From positions 140,767-204,766 of the forward strand of contig QMRC01000001.1 in the NCBI GenBank assembly GCA_003649205.1: DNA of 64,000 nucleotides. Reading direction: 5' to 3'. This document shows, one piece after another, positions 25,690 through 34,960 of the stretch. Position numbers and translations under genes: made by a program. The notes beneath the pieces were generated by a model. The model ran no database searches and was not told where the DNA came from. It saw only the letters and a list, made by a program, of their open reading frames with translations. The DNA comes from Thermoprotei archaeon. GTDB taxonomy: Archaea > Thermoproteota > Thermoprotei > Thermoproteales > B15-G16. Every line of letters begins with the position of its first letter. The stretch's first letter is position 1.

Positions 25690-26646
25690 CTATTCAGTTC
25701 TTACCTTTACTTCATTCCTCAATCTAGTCCAAACTTCGTACATCACTAATGACTTTGCTGTACAGCATGTGTCGAGTACATAGTCTAGTAAGTTGTCTAT
25801 GGTCGTGAGTTCATTGTGTATGCTATTTCTTACATAGTGCATCACAGGAGAACACAATACTCTGTACAATGTCTCTAGGTGGTAGAGTCTTGCTATGCTC
25901 AGTCCATGACTATACGCCTTCACCACTATTTGATCTATGTCCTCTACCTCTAGACTACTGAGTTTCTGTAGTGAACTTACTTCACTTAGGAAGTCCATCT
26001 CAAATGCATCTATTGGTTCAGCGAATTCATCGCCTATGACAGCACTTGCCAGTAGAACTTTATTGGAGAGGTGTCTACTCGCTATCTCAATTGCTAAACC
26101 GCTTGTGTTGAGTACATTACTGTGCTTGACTATGTTCATAAGTGCTCTACTCACTTCACTTTCCATTTCCATACCGTTTACTGAGCTACCTACTGTTAAG
26201 TACATTGTCAAGATCTTGAGGTCATGGAGGAACCAGTTGAGGTGCTCAAATACTATTACCCTATCCACGTAGTATGGATCTTCTTTAGCTTCAAGTACTT
26301 CTCTGAAGTACTTAATAGCTAGGCTCAGTACCTCTTCAAAGCAATTGAGTTCTGTAGCTTTTACCCTAGTCTCTAATTCATGACTTACATCTAGTAGGTA
26401 TCTCGTTACCTCACTGTAGTTACATGTCTCGACAAGTATGGTACTGAGTTTAAAGAACTTCCATTCCAACCAGTCAATTAATTTCAGTTTCTTAGCTATG
26501 TGCTGAACTAAGTGATTGCTACTAGTTACTGATTCCAGTAGGTGAGTTGACTGATTTAATTCCTGGATATGTGTAATGAGTTCTCTGTGGAATCTATAGG
26601 TGTTGAAGTTGTTCTTAATCACTAGGTTTAGTAAGTGAATCAGCAC
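25690..26646 (-). CDS. Unrecognised alpha-helical protein of the 25.7-32.5 kb cluster
   Basis: A 318-residue protein predicted to be mostly helical, with no signal peptide or membrane segment and no motif I recognise. It contains several charged helices (EVEDIDQIVVKAYSHGLSIA near 235-255). It is the last gene of a minus-strand run after the AAA+ ATPase and the 215-residue protein, with 21 bp to its upstream neighbour. Its function probably depends on the ATPase. Confidence 0.7.
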   Translation of the reverse strand: MLIHLLNLVIKNNFNTYRFHRELITHIQELNQSTHLLESVTSSNHLVQHIAKKLKLIDWLEWKFFKLSTILVETCNYSEVTRYLLDVSHELETRVKATELNCFEEVLSLAIKYFREVLEAKEDPYYVDRVIVFEHLNWFLHDLKILTMYLTVGSSVNGMEMESEVSRALMNIVKHSNVLNTSGLAIEIASRHLSNKVLLASAVIGDEFAEPIDAFEMDFLSEVSSLQKLSSLEVEDIDQIVVKAYSHGLSIARLYHLETLYRVLCSPVMHYVRNSIHNELTTIDNLLDYVLDTCCTAKSLVMYEVWTRLRNEVKVRTE

Positions 26647-26667
26647 AGTGTATAATACGTGGTTGTC

Positions 26668-27315
26668 TTACTTCAGTATTTCAGTTAGTAAGATTATGGG
26701 GTCTATGTTCCTGTCTACTAGCTCTTGTTGAAGGAGCCAGTATGTGAAGATACCTAGTGCTAGCTTCTTCACGTAGTACGTAGTTGCTGAATTGTACTTC
26801 TCTAGTAACTTAAGTGGTGTAAATCTTAGCTGTATCTTTGTACTATCTAAATTCAGTACCATTCTCGTTTCTTGGTCTAGTGGTTTATCGACTAGGAAGT
26901 TCTGTGGTACCTCTGTGCTTAGGTAGGATCTCCAGCCAATACCCCTACTGGTGTAGAGTACGTACTCTCTCGTAGCTACTACTATTGATGAGTTTGGTAG
27001 CTGCACCATAAACCCTCTCTTCTTTAATGTTTCGTAATCCTTTTTGACTAATTCAGCTATGTTCTTCGGTGTTGATGTTGTTAATCTTATGAGTACTGCC
27101 TTCTTTACAGCTACTCCCTTCTCTTCAAACACTATAAACCCTTCATACCTCCTCCTTCTCGGTATTACATGGCCACTTCCAATCTGTACTCTTCCAAGGT
27201 GTATTGCCACAATACCGAACTTAGGTAGTGCTTTACTGTATTTCCTCAGTGCATCGCCTACATACTTGAGCATCTGGTATACTTCTCGGTACCTTCCCTC
27301 AACCTCACTACCCAC
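26668..27315 (-). CDS. Unrecognised protein next to the AAA+ ATPase
   Basis: A 215-residue alpha/beta protein with no recognised motif. It has a conserved-looking beta-rich N-terminal half (FGIVAIHLGRVQIGSG, RRYEGFIVFEEKGVAV) and a helical C-terminus. One base separates it from the stop of the AAA+ ATPase gene, so the two are almost certainly co-translated and may form a complex. Confidence 0.72.
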   Translation of the reverse strand: MGSEVEGRYREVYQMLKYVGDALRKYSKALPKFGIVAIHLGRVQIGSGHVIPRRRRYEGFIVFEEKGVAVKKAVLIRLTTSTPKNIAELVKKDYETLKKRGFMVQLPNSSIVVATREYVLYTSRGIGWRSYLSTEVPQNFLVDKPLDQETRMVLNLDSTKIQLRFTPLKLLEKYNSATTYYVKKLALGIFTYWLLQQELVDRNIDPIILLTEILK

Positions 27316-27316
27316 A

Positions 27317-28351
27317 CTAATCGACCTCCATAGTTATGTCCAGTTCATTGAGTAGGTTCTGGAAGTGTCTGAGTACCTGCTCATTGTACACAGTGCTCTC
27401 GAGTAGTCTACGAAGTACGTCGGATTCGGTACTAGCTTCATGCAGTCGAAGCTTCATCAAGGCCTCGTACAGTGCTCTGATGCTACCGGGATTCCTCGAG
27501 GACCAAACTAGCTTAGTAACGATGTCAGCAACTAGTTCTTCGAGGTCAGTACTACTTCTCAGCATTGGGAGTAGGGACCTGAGTATGTACCTGACATCGC
27601 TTTTCTGAAGTGGATCAAGTACGTAGATGCTGAGTATTCCTCTCTGGTACGATAACCATCTCTCAAAGCTTAGCTTATTTTCCTCTGTGAGTATTGGTAG
27701 CACTGCTACTACGACCTTTACGTGTTCTTCATGACTTCTACTCGTTAAGTGGTTGAAGAAGGTCGATAATCCTCTCCAATCGAGACCTGGTACCTCTATG
27801 AGAGGTTCAAACTGATCCCATAGTAGAGCTACCTTCAGATTTAGCTTCTCAATTAATCTACACATAGCTAGAACTAGCTCATGGATACTAGCTCTCGTCT
27901 CTGTAGAGGACTTAACTATCTCCTTCATGCTGGGAATTAGTGATTTGGCTTGAGATAGTACTCCCACCTCATCTAGATTATCGATGAAGTCTACTGGTGA
28001 ATTACCTATGTGAATGGGTCCATATGGTGGTCCTCTAGCTAGATCACTAACTACATACTCAAGTAAATTACGTATCAATTCGTTAACTTCAACGTAACTC
28101 CTTCTCATGTACTCAAAAGCATACCCAACTCTAAATCTAATGACGAAGAATCCTCTCCTAATTAGTTCACTACCGATAGCTTTGAGCAAGTGCGTTTTGC
28201 CGAAACCGTAGTCTCCAATGATGATTGTGGGTCTATATCCTTCAGCTAGAATTCTAGCCTTTACGCTTCTGTAGTCAATGTACTTAGTCCTCTCGATATC
28301 ACTTAGAGATTTAAGCTCTTCGGCATCAATTAGTGTAAGTGTGCTCTGCAC
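27317..28351 (-). CDS. AAA+/STAND-like P-loop ATPase
   Basis: A 344-residue ATPase. Walker A is GDYGFGKT (about 46-53). The Walker B-like strand is VALLWDQFE (about 174-182), with Asp179-Gln where Asp-Glu is usual. It is followed by a sensor-type region and a helical C-terminal part. The organisation resembles ORC/Cdc6-like or BrxC/BrxD-like (DUF2791) ATPases, which load onto DNA or activate partners, but I cannot assign a family firmly. It heads the trio with the 215- and 318-residue proteins. The altered Walker B makes weak hydrolysis possible. Confidence 0.78.
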   Translation of the reverse strand: MQSTLTLIDAEELKSLSDIERTKYIDYRSVKARILAEGYRPTIIIGDYGFGKTHLLKAIGSELIRRGFFVIRFRVGYAFEYMRRSYVEVNELIRNLLEYVVSDLARGPPYGPIHIGNSPVDFIDNLDEVGVLSQAKSLIPSMKEIVKSSTETRASIHELVLAMCRLIEKLNLKVALLWDQFEPLIEVPGLDWRGLSTFFNHLTSRSHEEHVKVVVAVLPILTEENKLSFERWLSYQRGILSIYVLDPLQKSDVRYILRSLLPMLRSSTDLEELVADIVTKLVWSSRNPGSIRALYEALMKLRLHEASTESDVLRRLLESTVYNEQVLRHFQNLLNELDITMEVD

Positions 28352-28417
28352 ACACCTCCCATTAGGTGCTTGGTATGTTGAGGATAATTAATTATTTACG
28401 ACTCACAATTACCTGTA

Positions 28418-29326
28418 CTAGATAACTACGTAGAGCGAGTACGTAACTGAGTACCTTCTAAATCCTCTTCTAGTATCCGGTATAGCAGCTCCACCCCACT
28501 TCAGTATGAAACCCCTCCTTCTCAACTCCTCAAGTAACTTCATTACTTCGATACTGGTTAGGGGTGAGTAACCTCGCTTTACGAGTTCTCTATTTATTTG
28601 TTCAAGAGTTAGTGGAATACGTAGGTGAGGTCTATACACGAGATCTACCTTAGCTTTCCCCCTCTTCACACTAAGTTCCTTAATACTGAGTATAATCTCA
28701 TACATTACTTCAGGTGATGGAAAAATTTCACTAGGGATTTCAGCCTTAAGTAACCAAGTTGAGAGCAAAGGATTGAGAACTATTACTTTGTCTCCTAGGT
28801 CTTTACTACATTGCACTAATTTGAGGGATTTGAGTAGAGAAATCATGTTGTTGAGAGTCGTCTCATCAGCAACTTCCTTAGAAAGTAATTCATTCCTTAA
28901 TACGTCTAGATCTACAACTCTACATCCAGAGGAAGTTATCTTCTTTAGAAGTCTCAGTAGTTCTCTGAAGCATCTAAAAGTGAGGAATCTTTGAATAATT
29001 GTGAATTTCCATTCACAATCCCCAGACTTCAGTGATGTTAGCACCTTTTGTCCATCCTCGAGTAGAATTACCTTAAGGTTATTTCCTCTACCTTCTCTCC
29101 TCACTAGACCAAGGTAGGATAAGATCTTCAGATTCTCCCTCAGCACCCTATCACTGACACGTAACCTACCTCTAAGTGCATTAAAGTGACAAGAACCACC
29201 AAGATCATTAATTACTTCAAGTACTTTCAGTAATGACCTAACTGAAATCCTACTAATTGGTAGCTTAACAGCATGCGTTCGAGCATGTGGCATGTGGACT
29301 CCATACAGGTAAGTGCTGAGTATCAA
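28418..29326 (-). CDS. Winged-helix DNA-binding protein of the cluster
   Basis: A 302-residue protein with an N-terminal winged helix (about residues 28-90: LLKVLEVINDLGG, RLRVSDRVLRENLKILSYLGLVRREGRG). A second possible helix-turn-helix lies near the C-terminus (LTLEQINRELVKRGYSPLTSIEVMKLLEELRRRGFILKW, residues about 240-278). The start may be TTG 29326 or ATG 29293 (MPHARTHAV). It lies between the radical SAM and ATPase genes. It could regulate the cluster or work as a DNA-binding subunit of the ATPase. Confidence 0.72.
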   Translation of the reverse strand: MILSTYLYGVHMPHARTHAVKLPISRISVRSLLKVLEVINDLGGSCHFNALRGRLRVSDRVLRENLKILSYLGLVRREGRGNNLKVILLEDGQKVLTSLKSGDCEWKFTIIQRFLTFRCFRELLRLLKKITSSGCRVVDLDVLRNELLSKEVADETTLNNMISLLKSLKLVQCSKDLGDKVIVLNPLLSTWLLKAEIPSEIFPSPEVMYEIILSIKELSVKRGKAKVDLVYRPHLRIPLTLEQINRELVKRGYSPLTSIEVMKLLEELRRRGFILKWGGAAIPDTRRGFRRYSVTYSLYVVI

Positions 29327-29374
29327 CTTAATCTTCCTCAGAGCAGATGTACGTATTATGGTGTAGGTAATGGG

Positions 29375-30175
29375 CTACTCAATACAGTACTCAATCTCTG
29401 ACTCAGCATGTGAAACACCCCTAGCTTGCTCAAGTAACTTATCTATTAATCTGATGTAGACCCTAATTCCGTACTTCTCGTGAATTAGCTCAGCAATGTG
29501 CTTGAGGTACTTGGGCTCTGTCTTACCAATACCCCTGAAGTGACTAGACAATGTATTGACAGGAACATACTGCTGTAGGACGTACTTGACTTTAGTGAAG
29601 TCAATACCTAGCTCAAGTAGTTCCTGAACTAACTTCAGAATATCAACTTCACTAATCAACGTAGGTACAACAACTGTACGAATCTCAAGATCAATACTAC
29701 TACCAATTAGCAATCGAAGGCTCTCTATTATTTTTCTAAGCAGATCCCTCATAACCTCGATATTGAGTCCAGTAACCTCACTGTACTTAGCTACATCACT
29801 TAAAGGAGCTTTAACATCACACGTTACGTGATCTAGCAAACCACGTCTCAGTAATCTACCAAGCACACTAGGTCTCGAGAGATTCGTATCCAGACTACAT
29901 GCAAGATCAAAATCCCTCGCTAAGGTAAATACCTCCTCAAGAGTATTGGGGTGAAGAGTTGGTTCACCTCCAGTAACGTGAATGTACTTAACACCTCCCT
30001 CACTAATAAACCTCTTCAATTCATCAGCTGTAATCTCAAGTACTCTCTCACCAAGAACAACATCCCTAAAGCAACACCAAGGACACCTAAAGTTACACCC
30101 TGGTAACCAAAGCATTAATGATAATCCATAACCAATTAGAGGAGCCCTATCAACCCTTGAAATCAGCAACTTCAC
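29375..30175 (-). CDS. Radical SAM protein (activating-enzyme-like)
   Basis: A 266-residue radical SAM enzyme with the cluster motif CNFRCPWC (C27, C31, C34), a GGEPTLHPN block near 70-80 and a C-terminal alpha/beta part. It has no SPASM or other auxiliary Cys cluster, and is similar in size to PflA/NrdG-type activases. No glycyl-radical enzyme or ribonucleotide reductase lies nearby. It is sandwiched between an ABC transporter and a winged-helix/ATPase group. Substrate unknown. Confidence 0.88.
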   Translation of the reverse strand: MKLLISRVDRAPLIGYGLSLMLWLPGCNFRCPWCCFRDVVLGERVLEITADELKRFISEGGVKYIHVTGGEPTLHPNTLEEVFTLARDFDLACSLDTNLSRPSVLGRLLRRGLLDHVTCDVKAPLSDVAKYSEVTGLNIEVMRDLLRKIIESLRLLIGSSIDLEIRTVVVPTLISEVDILKLVQELLELGIDFTKVKYVLQQYVPVNTLSSHFRGIGKTEPKYLKHIAELIHEKYGIRVYIRLIDKLLEQARGVSHAESEIEYCIE

Positions 30176-30200
30176 GCAATGAGCACCTCCTACAATTTAG

Positions 30201-31799
30201 TTAAACTCTCAGCTTTCTAAGCATAACTCTAGCTATTAGCACAACTACTATCAGCAATGCTACACCTATTCCTGGTGGTATGAGTATGTACGTGCTGAAC
30301 TCACCCTCTATGAGTGATAGGGGTAGTACCATGATGAGTATGGTAGCTACTACCTGAGCTGGTAATAGGAATAGCTGGACGATATACTCCTTAATGTGTA
30401 GCGATCTTTGTTGTAGTGTTACCTCGAGTTCACTAACTGTTACAGGTAGTTGAGTAGCTCTTAGATACGTTCTCAAGCCTAGAAGTAGTGTTAGATCGAT
30501 GTGTATGTGTAGTGCTACTCCGTACGAAATTAGTACAGCCACCAGGGCCATTACTGAAGTTAGCAGTGCTACATCAGGTAGGTGCAGTACTGTACTTAGC
30601 ACTAGTAGAGCTAGTGATACTGCACATATCGGTGTTGTGTAGTACCTTAGAGCTAACTTCCTTATGTAGTGACCTAGGTGCCTTATCTCGAGACCAGCGG
30701 TGATGAAGTGCCACGATATGAATCCAATTAGTGAGGTTGTGCTTGTTAGAATCGTGTTAGGTGCTATGACTATAGCAATCATCAATATGCCAACGATTAT
30801 TGATGGTATTATCTCAGCTCCTTCTATTGATACGTAGTTTCTCACGATGTAGTCAATCACTGGTGTGAGGATTATTGCAGTACACACTCCAACTGATACT
30901 TTGATTAGTTTGTTCCGTAGTAGGGTTTTCATTAGAGAATTGAGGTCAGTGATGCGTGGTTCATGTAGAGATATAGTGATTGATTCTCCAAATACCACAT
31001 CTAGCGGCTTAGCTGCTAGTTCATGCCCTGTAATATACATAAGCAGTATTGCCGCAACAACTACGTAGAGTAGTGTTGCTGCAACAGCTGGTGTGAACCT
31101 AGCTTCTGCTATGTCGATTACCGCCATTGCAATTGCTGAGCTAGGTAGTAAATGTGGTACGTACTCGATCTTTAGCCATATGAAGATGGGTCCTAGTACG
31201 GATAGGGGTACCATCACTACACGTACAGTACTTAGAGCATTACTCAACCTAGCTAAGTTACAGTAACGACTCAACTCTGGTAGTGAGGTAATGTACTCAA
31301 CCGTGAATCTCAATGCTACTAGAGAGAGTAGACTAGATAGTACGTACATGAAACTGCGAGGAGATGAGACTACTAGCCACACAACCGTGTACACCATGTA
31401 TGGCATGTATACTAAGATATCGGTAAGTATCGAGGAGAATACTAGCGTTCGTAGTGAAGTTGATGATACGTAGATTAGATCTAAATCCTCTAGAAGTACA
31501 TGTGGTATTCCTGAGGGAACCCCAAGACTACCATACTTCCTACCTCTAGCAAGCCCCTTCTTACGTAGTCTAGGTGCTATGGCTGAAAGTATGAGGATTA
31601 CAGCAAATGCGGTGGACAGAGCTAATTCAGTTAAATCTCTCGACATCAAAGTAACTTGTGACCTACTACTTCTCTCTAGAAATCTCGGTAGGATACCAAG
31701 CGCACCTATGGCTAGTGCTAGGTATGAGAATTTAAGTGCTCTAACCGTAGCTAGTGTCTTGTAGTAAGTGAGCTTGAGTAAAGTCGATAACTCACTCAC
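30201..31799 (-). CDS. ABC-2-like transporter permease
   Basis: A 532-residue integral membrane protein with about twelve hydrophobic segments, no signal peptide and no large soluble domain. Its start overlaps the end of the ABC ATPase gene by 8 bp, so it is that ATPase's membrane partner, probably an exporter. The radical SAM gene begins 25 bp after it. Exported substrate unknown. Confidence 0.82.
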   Translation of the reverse strand: MSELSTLLKLTYYKTLATVRALKFSYLALAIGALGILPRFLERSSRSQVTLMSRDLTELALSTAFAVILILSAIAPRLRKKGLARGRKYGSLGVPSGIPHVLLEDLDLIYVSSTSLRTLVFSSILTDILVYMPYMVYTVVWLVVSSPRSFMYVLSSLLSLVALRFTVEYITSLPELSRYCNLARLSNALSTVRVVMVPLSVLGPIFIWLKIEYVPHLLPSSAIAMAVIDIAEARFTPAVAATLLYVVVAAILLMYITGHELAAKPLDVVFGESITISLHEPRITDLNSLMKTLLRNKLIKVSVGVCTAIILTPVIDYIVRNYVSIEGAEIIPSIIVGILMIAIVIAPNTILTSTTSLIGFISWHFITAGLEIRHLGHYIRKLALRYYTTPICAVSLALLVLSTVLHLPDVALLTSVMALVAVLISYGVALHIHIDLTLLLGLRTYLRATQLPVTVSELEVTLQQRSLHIKEYIVQLFLLPAQVVATILIMVLPLSLIEGEFSTYILIPPGIGVALLIVVVLIARVMLRKLRV

Positions 31800-32517
31800 C
31801 TGTAATCACCTTTAGGAGAGCATCCTCAAGTGTAGATACCTTCATAGCTTGCTTAACCTCGGTAATAGTACCCTCAATTACCTTGATTCCACGATGCATT
31901 ATGCATACTCGATCTGCAATTCCTTCAACCCAAGGGAGTACGTGACTTGATAGTAGAACTGATGAACCGGACTTAACGAGTTCCTTAATCTCCTCCTTGA
32001 GCACTTTCTGAGCTAGGACGTCGAGAGCCATGTATGGTTCGTCCATGACTATAAGCTTGGGTTGAGGTATGAAGGCCATCGTTAGTATTAGCTTCTGTAT
32101 GTTACCTCTCGAGAGCTTAGATACCTTAACCTTCTCAAGACCTTTCAGCTCGAAGCGTTCGAAATAGTACTCCGCTCTCCTCTCAGCAAGCGATTTCTCG
32201 AGACCACGAATAGACGCTAGTAAGTACACATACTCCATAACAGTTAGCTCACCGTAGAGTACCGGATTGTCTGGTACGTAGGTGACGTACTTGAGTGCCT
32301 TGGTTCGTTCACGATGTACGTCGTAACCCATGACCTTGACTGAACCACGGCTTGGTGAGAGGAGCCCAACTACTGTCCTCAAGGTGGTTGTCTTACCAGC
32401 ACCATTAGGGCCAACCAATGAGTACACTATGCCCTCATCTATTGCGAACGTAAGTCCACGAACTGCAGGGTAAGAGCCATAGAACTTCCAGAGATCGTTG
32501 ACCTCAAGTACCTGCAT
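31792..32517 (-). CDS. ABC transporter ATPase (CcmA-like export type)
   Basis: A 241-residue ABC ATPase. Walker A is GPNGAGKTTTL (about 34-44), signature LSRGNIQK, Walker B LIVMDEPYMALD, and H-loop SSHVLPW. It is the CcmA/YxlF type that pairs with ABC-2 permeases. The signature has LSRGN instead of LSGGQ. First gene of the seven-gene minus-strand cluster. Confidence 0.92.
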   Translation of the reverse strand: MQVLEVNDLWKFYGSYPAVRGLTFAIDEGIVYSLVGPNGAGKTTTLRTVVGLLSPSRGSVKVMGYDVHRERTKALKYVTYVPDNPVLYGELTVMEYVYLLASIRGLEKSLAERRAEYYFERFELKGLEKVKVSKLSRGNIQKLILTMAFIPQPKLIVMDEPYMALDVLAQKVLKEEIKELVKSGSSVLLSSHVLPWVEGIADRVCIMHRGIKVIEGTITEVKQAMKVSTLEDALLKVITGE

Positions 32518-32672
32518 CGTGGGTGTAGAGTTTTCTTGACTGTAATTAAAACTTTACACCTTGACCCGCATCCTACACCCTAGGTACTAGGTGGGTTAGG
32601 TACTGCTACGTAATTCACTTAAGAGCTTCAACACCACTCTTAACTCGGAAATACCATCCATAGACAGTACTG

Positions 32673-33083
32673 TTACATGCTTCGCCTCACTACGGTCTCT
32701 GAATCGTTTATGTGCCTCCATAGCCCACTCTTTGCTCTCAGTATCACAATACCTAACCTCTCTATCAGTGCATCCGACATAGCAGGTTCATCGAGACCGG
32801 GCTTTATTAGGACTAGTGTCTCTGCTTCAGATAGCTTATTTCCGTGTTCATCAAGTAGTTCTATGGTTATTGGTTCCTGAATTAAGTACCCTATGGTTTC
32901 TGAGGTAAATTCCATAACTGGTACAGCAGTGCTACTCTCGGTAGGCCATATACCAAGTTGTTCAGCTACCTCTGGTGGTATAGCTATGATAGGTACATCG
33001 GTTTCAGCACCTGCACTAGCTAGAGCAACAATCTCAATGCTTCTATCCCTTGACTAAAGCCTATCTTTGACTCGCACAACCAT
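32673..33083 (-). pseudogene. Clan AA aspartyl-protease-like gene with in-frame TAG at codon 10
   Basis: From ATG 33083 the frame reads MVVRVKDRL, then TAG (33056-33054), then an uninterrupted 126 codons to TAA at 32673. Landmarks are IVALASAGAETDVPIIAIP, the N-lobe loop of retropepsin-like archaeal proteins, and the C-terminal LIERLGIVILRAKSGLWRH. The catalytic DTG is replaced by S-A-G, so proteolysis is doubtful even if it is translated. The first Met after the stop is 46 codons downstream. It starts 2 nt after the stop of a 51-codon ORF, a coupled pair reminiscent of toxin-antitoxin layouts. It is either a young pseudogene, a readthrough case or a sequencing error. Confidence 0.65.
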
Positions 33084-33085
33084 GT

Positions 33086-33241
33086 TCAAGTTCCCTTAAT
33101 CAGCTTCTTGACATCTACCTTTATCTTGAATTTTCTAAAGCAGATTTTCAGATCTCTCCTCAATTTTAGTTCTCCTCTCAGAAGTGCTTCAAATTCCTCT
33201 CTCGTCAGTACCAAGACTACTCTTCTCCCCCGATTGTACAT
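33086..33241 (-). CDS. Small basic protein upstream of the protease-like gene
   Basis: A 51-residue protein from ATG 33241 (GGGGA ribosome site about 7 nt upstream; a TTG 12 codons earlier is also in frame). The sequence VVLVLTREEFEALLRGELKLRR is followed by a very basic tail. It ends with TGA two bases before the ATG of the protease-like gene. Size, charge and coupling fit an antitoxin-like partner, but the family is not recognised. Confidence 0.55.
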   Translation of the reverse strand: MYNRGRRVVLVLTREEFEALLRGELKLRRDLKICFRKFKIKVDVKKLIKGT

Positions 33242-33375
33242 CTGGGCTTCCCCAAATATTCCACAACTTGATCCCAATATACTTCACGCTACCATGCCCA
33301 GCTGTATGCCATGTCTTTACGTAGGTCATAACTTTAACATTTGGGGTACTTCTCTCTTCTCTATGGTGATTATGG

Positions 33376-33663
33376 TTGAGGAGGGTCGCTCTTGTCCTTG
33401 ATCGTAGAGATAATGTTGCTATTGCTCTTCGTGATCTCAGAAAAGGTGAGAGAGTTCGCGTTGAGGTTAATGGTGGGGTTATTGAGGTGACGTTGTTAGA
33501 TGATGTTCCTTTTGGTCATAAGTTTGCTATTAGGGAGGTTAGGGAGGGTGAGTACATAGTTAAGTGTGGTGAGGTTATTGGTCGTGCTACTAGACTGATT
33601 AAGGTTGGTGAACACGTTCACGTTCACAATGTTGAGAGTGTAAGGTTTTCACCACGTACCTGA
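33376..33663 (+). CDS. UxaA-type dehydratase small subunit (SAF domain)
   Basis: A 95-residue SAF-domain protein homologous to the N-terminal part of altronate/galactarate dehydratases: DNVAIALRDLRKGERV, PFGHKFAIREV and the VHVHNVES end. In many archaea the N-terminal SAF and C-terminal catalytic parts are separate genes, as here. It starts at TTG 33376 and is followed after 9 bp by the large subunit. It would take part in sugar-acid dehydration. Confidence 0.88.
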   Translation: MRRVALVLDRRDNVAIALRDLRKGERVRVEVNGGVIEVTLLDDVPFGHKFAIREVREGEYIVKCGEVIGRATRLIKVGEHVHVHNVESVRFSPRT

Positions 33664-33672
33664 GGTGTCGAT

Positions 33673-34833
33673 ATGTATGAGCTTAGAGGTTTTGTAAGAC
33701 CTGACGGTAGAGTTGGATTCAGAAATCACGTACTTGTTCTCCCTACTGTTGCTTGTGTTAGTGAGGTTGCTATGAGGGTAGCTATGAAGGTTGAAGGTGT
33801 TGTTGCTGTGTGGAATCCCTATGGGTGTACTCAAATTGGTAGAGATCTCGAGATAACTACGAGAACTCTGATTGGTATTGGTAGAAATCCAAATGTATTT
33901 GCTGTACTTGTCCTCGGTCTTGGTTGTGAAACTGTTGATACTGATAAGGTTGCTGATGCTATTGCTAAGACAGGTAAACCTGTTGAGGTTGTTAGAGTTC
34001 AGGATGTTGGTGGTATTTTGAGAGCTGAGGAGCTTGCTACATCTATCGTTGCTAGGTTTCGTCAAGAAGCTTCAGTACAGAGACGTGTGAGTGTTGATTT
34101 CTCATCACTTGTAGTTGCTGTTGAGTGTGGTGGTTCAGATACTACGTCAGGTATTGCTGCTAATCCTGTTGTTGGCTACGTAGCTGATAGAGTTATTGAT
34201 CTAGGCGGTACAGTTATTATGTCTGAAGTACCTGAGATGATTGGTGCTGAACACATCCTTGTTAAGAGAGCTGTATCGAGAGAGGTCGCTGAGAAGTTAC
34301 TTCAGTTAATTAGGGAGTGGGAGGAACTAGCTAAATCAGCTGGTGCCGATATCAGGGGTTCACAACCAACTCCAGGTAATATTGCTGGTGGGATAACGAC
34401 ATTGGAGGAGAAGTCTCTAGGTGCTATCTTGAAGGGGGGTACTAGACCTATTGTTGGTGTTCTTGATTATGCTGAAGAGCCGAAAAGTAGGGGATTATGG
34501 GTAATGAATACACCAGGATTCGATATTGAGTCTGTTACTGGTATGGTTGCTGGTGGTGCTCAGGTAGTGCTCTTCACAACAGGTAGGGGAACCCCTGTAG
34601 GTTCAGCTATAGCTCCTGTCATTAAGGTAACAGCAAATTCAGAGACCTACAGGAAGATGAGAGATATAATTGACTTCTATGCAGGTACTGTAATTGAGGG
34701 AGTAGAGACCATCAAACAAGTAGGTGAGAAGTTATTTAAAGAACTGATTGAGGTACTTAATGGTAAGTTAACCAAGTCGGAGATTCTGAAGCATAGAGAA
34801 TTTGGCATAATGAAGGTATCGCCATCACTTTAG
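33673..34833 (+). CDS. UxaA-type sugar-acid dehydratase large subunit
   Basis: A 386-residue catalytic subunit of the altronate/galactarate dehydratase family. The N-terminus is LRGFVRPDGRVGFRNHVLVLPTV, followed by NPYGCTQIG, LGCETVD, the ECGGSDTTSGIAANP signature and a C-terminal GRGTPVGSAIAPVIKV block. It has a GAGGTG ribosome site 6 nt before ATG. It probably removes water from a hexonate or similar sugar acid. The actual substrate (altronate, galactarate, sulfolactate-like) cannot be decided. With glycerate kinase and AOR it fits sugar-acid catabolism. Confidence 0.9.
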   Translation: MYELRGFVRPDGRVGFRNHVLVLPTVACVSEVAMRVAMKVEGVVAVWNPYGCTQIGRDLEITTRTLIGIGRNPNVFAVLVLGLGCETVDTDKVADAIAKTGKPVEVVRVQDVGGILRAEELATSIVARFRQEASVQRRVSVDFSSLVVAVECGGSDTTSGIAANPVVGYVADRVIDLGGTVIMSEVPEMIGAEHILVKRAVSREVAEKLLQLIREWEELAKSAGADIRGSQPTPGNIAGGITTLEEKSLGAILKGGTRPIVGVLDYAEEPKSRGLWVMNTPGFDIESVTGMVAGGAQVVLFTTGRGTPVGSAIAPVIKVTANSETYRKMRDIIDFYAGTVIEGVETIKQVGEKLFKELIEVLNGKLTKSEILKHREFGIMKVSPSL

Positions 34834-34960
34834 TTACCACATGTAGGAAGTGGAGTAATGTAGTAACACATTATATCTGTAACTAATAAAGTGGTAGTAA
34901 TTACCTCAATAAATGGATTACAGGTATTTTTCATAAAAGAAATTCAGAAATTCCTATGTA

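Noticed and set aside
25690-32517. RiPP biosynthesis cluster (radical SAM plus ABC exporter)
   Set aside because: No short precursor ORF was found in the gaps (48, 25 and 66 bp), and the radical SAM protein lacks a SPASM or other peptide-recognition domain. Kept only as an open possibility in the findings.
33649-34065. 138-codon minus-strand ORF opposite the UxaA large subunit
   Set aside because: Low-complexity Ser/Asn/Thr antisense shadow of a well-conserved dehydratase gene.
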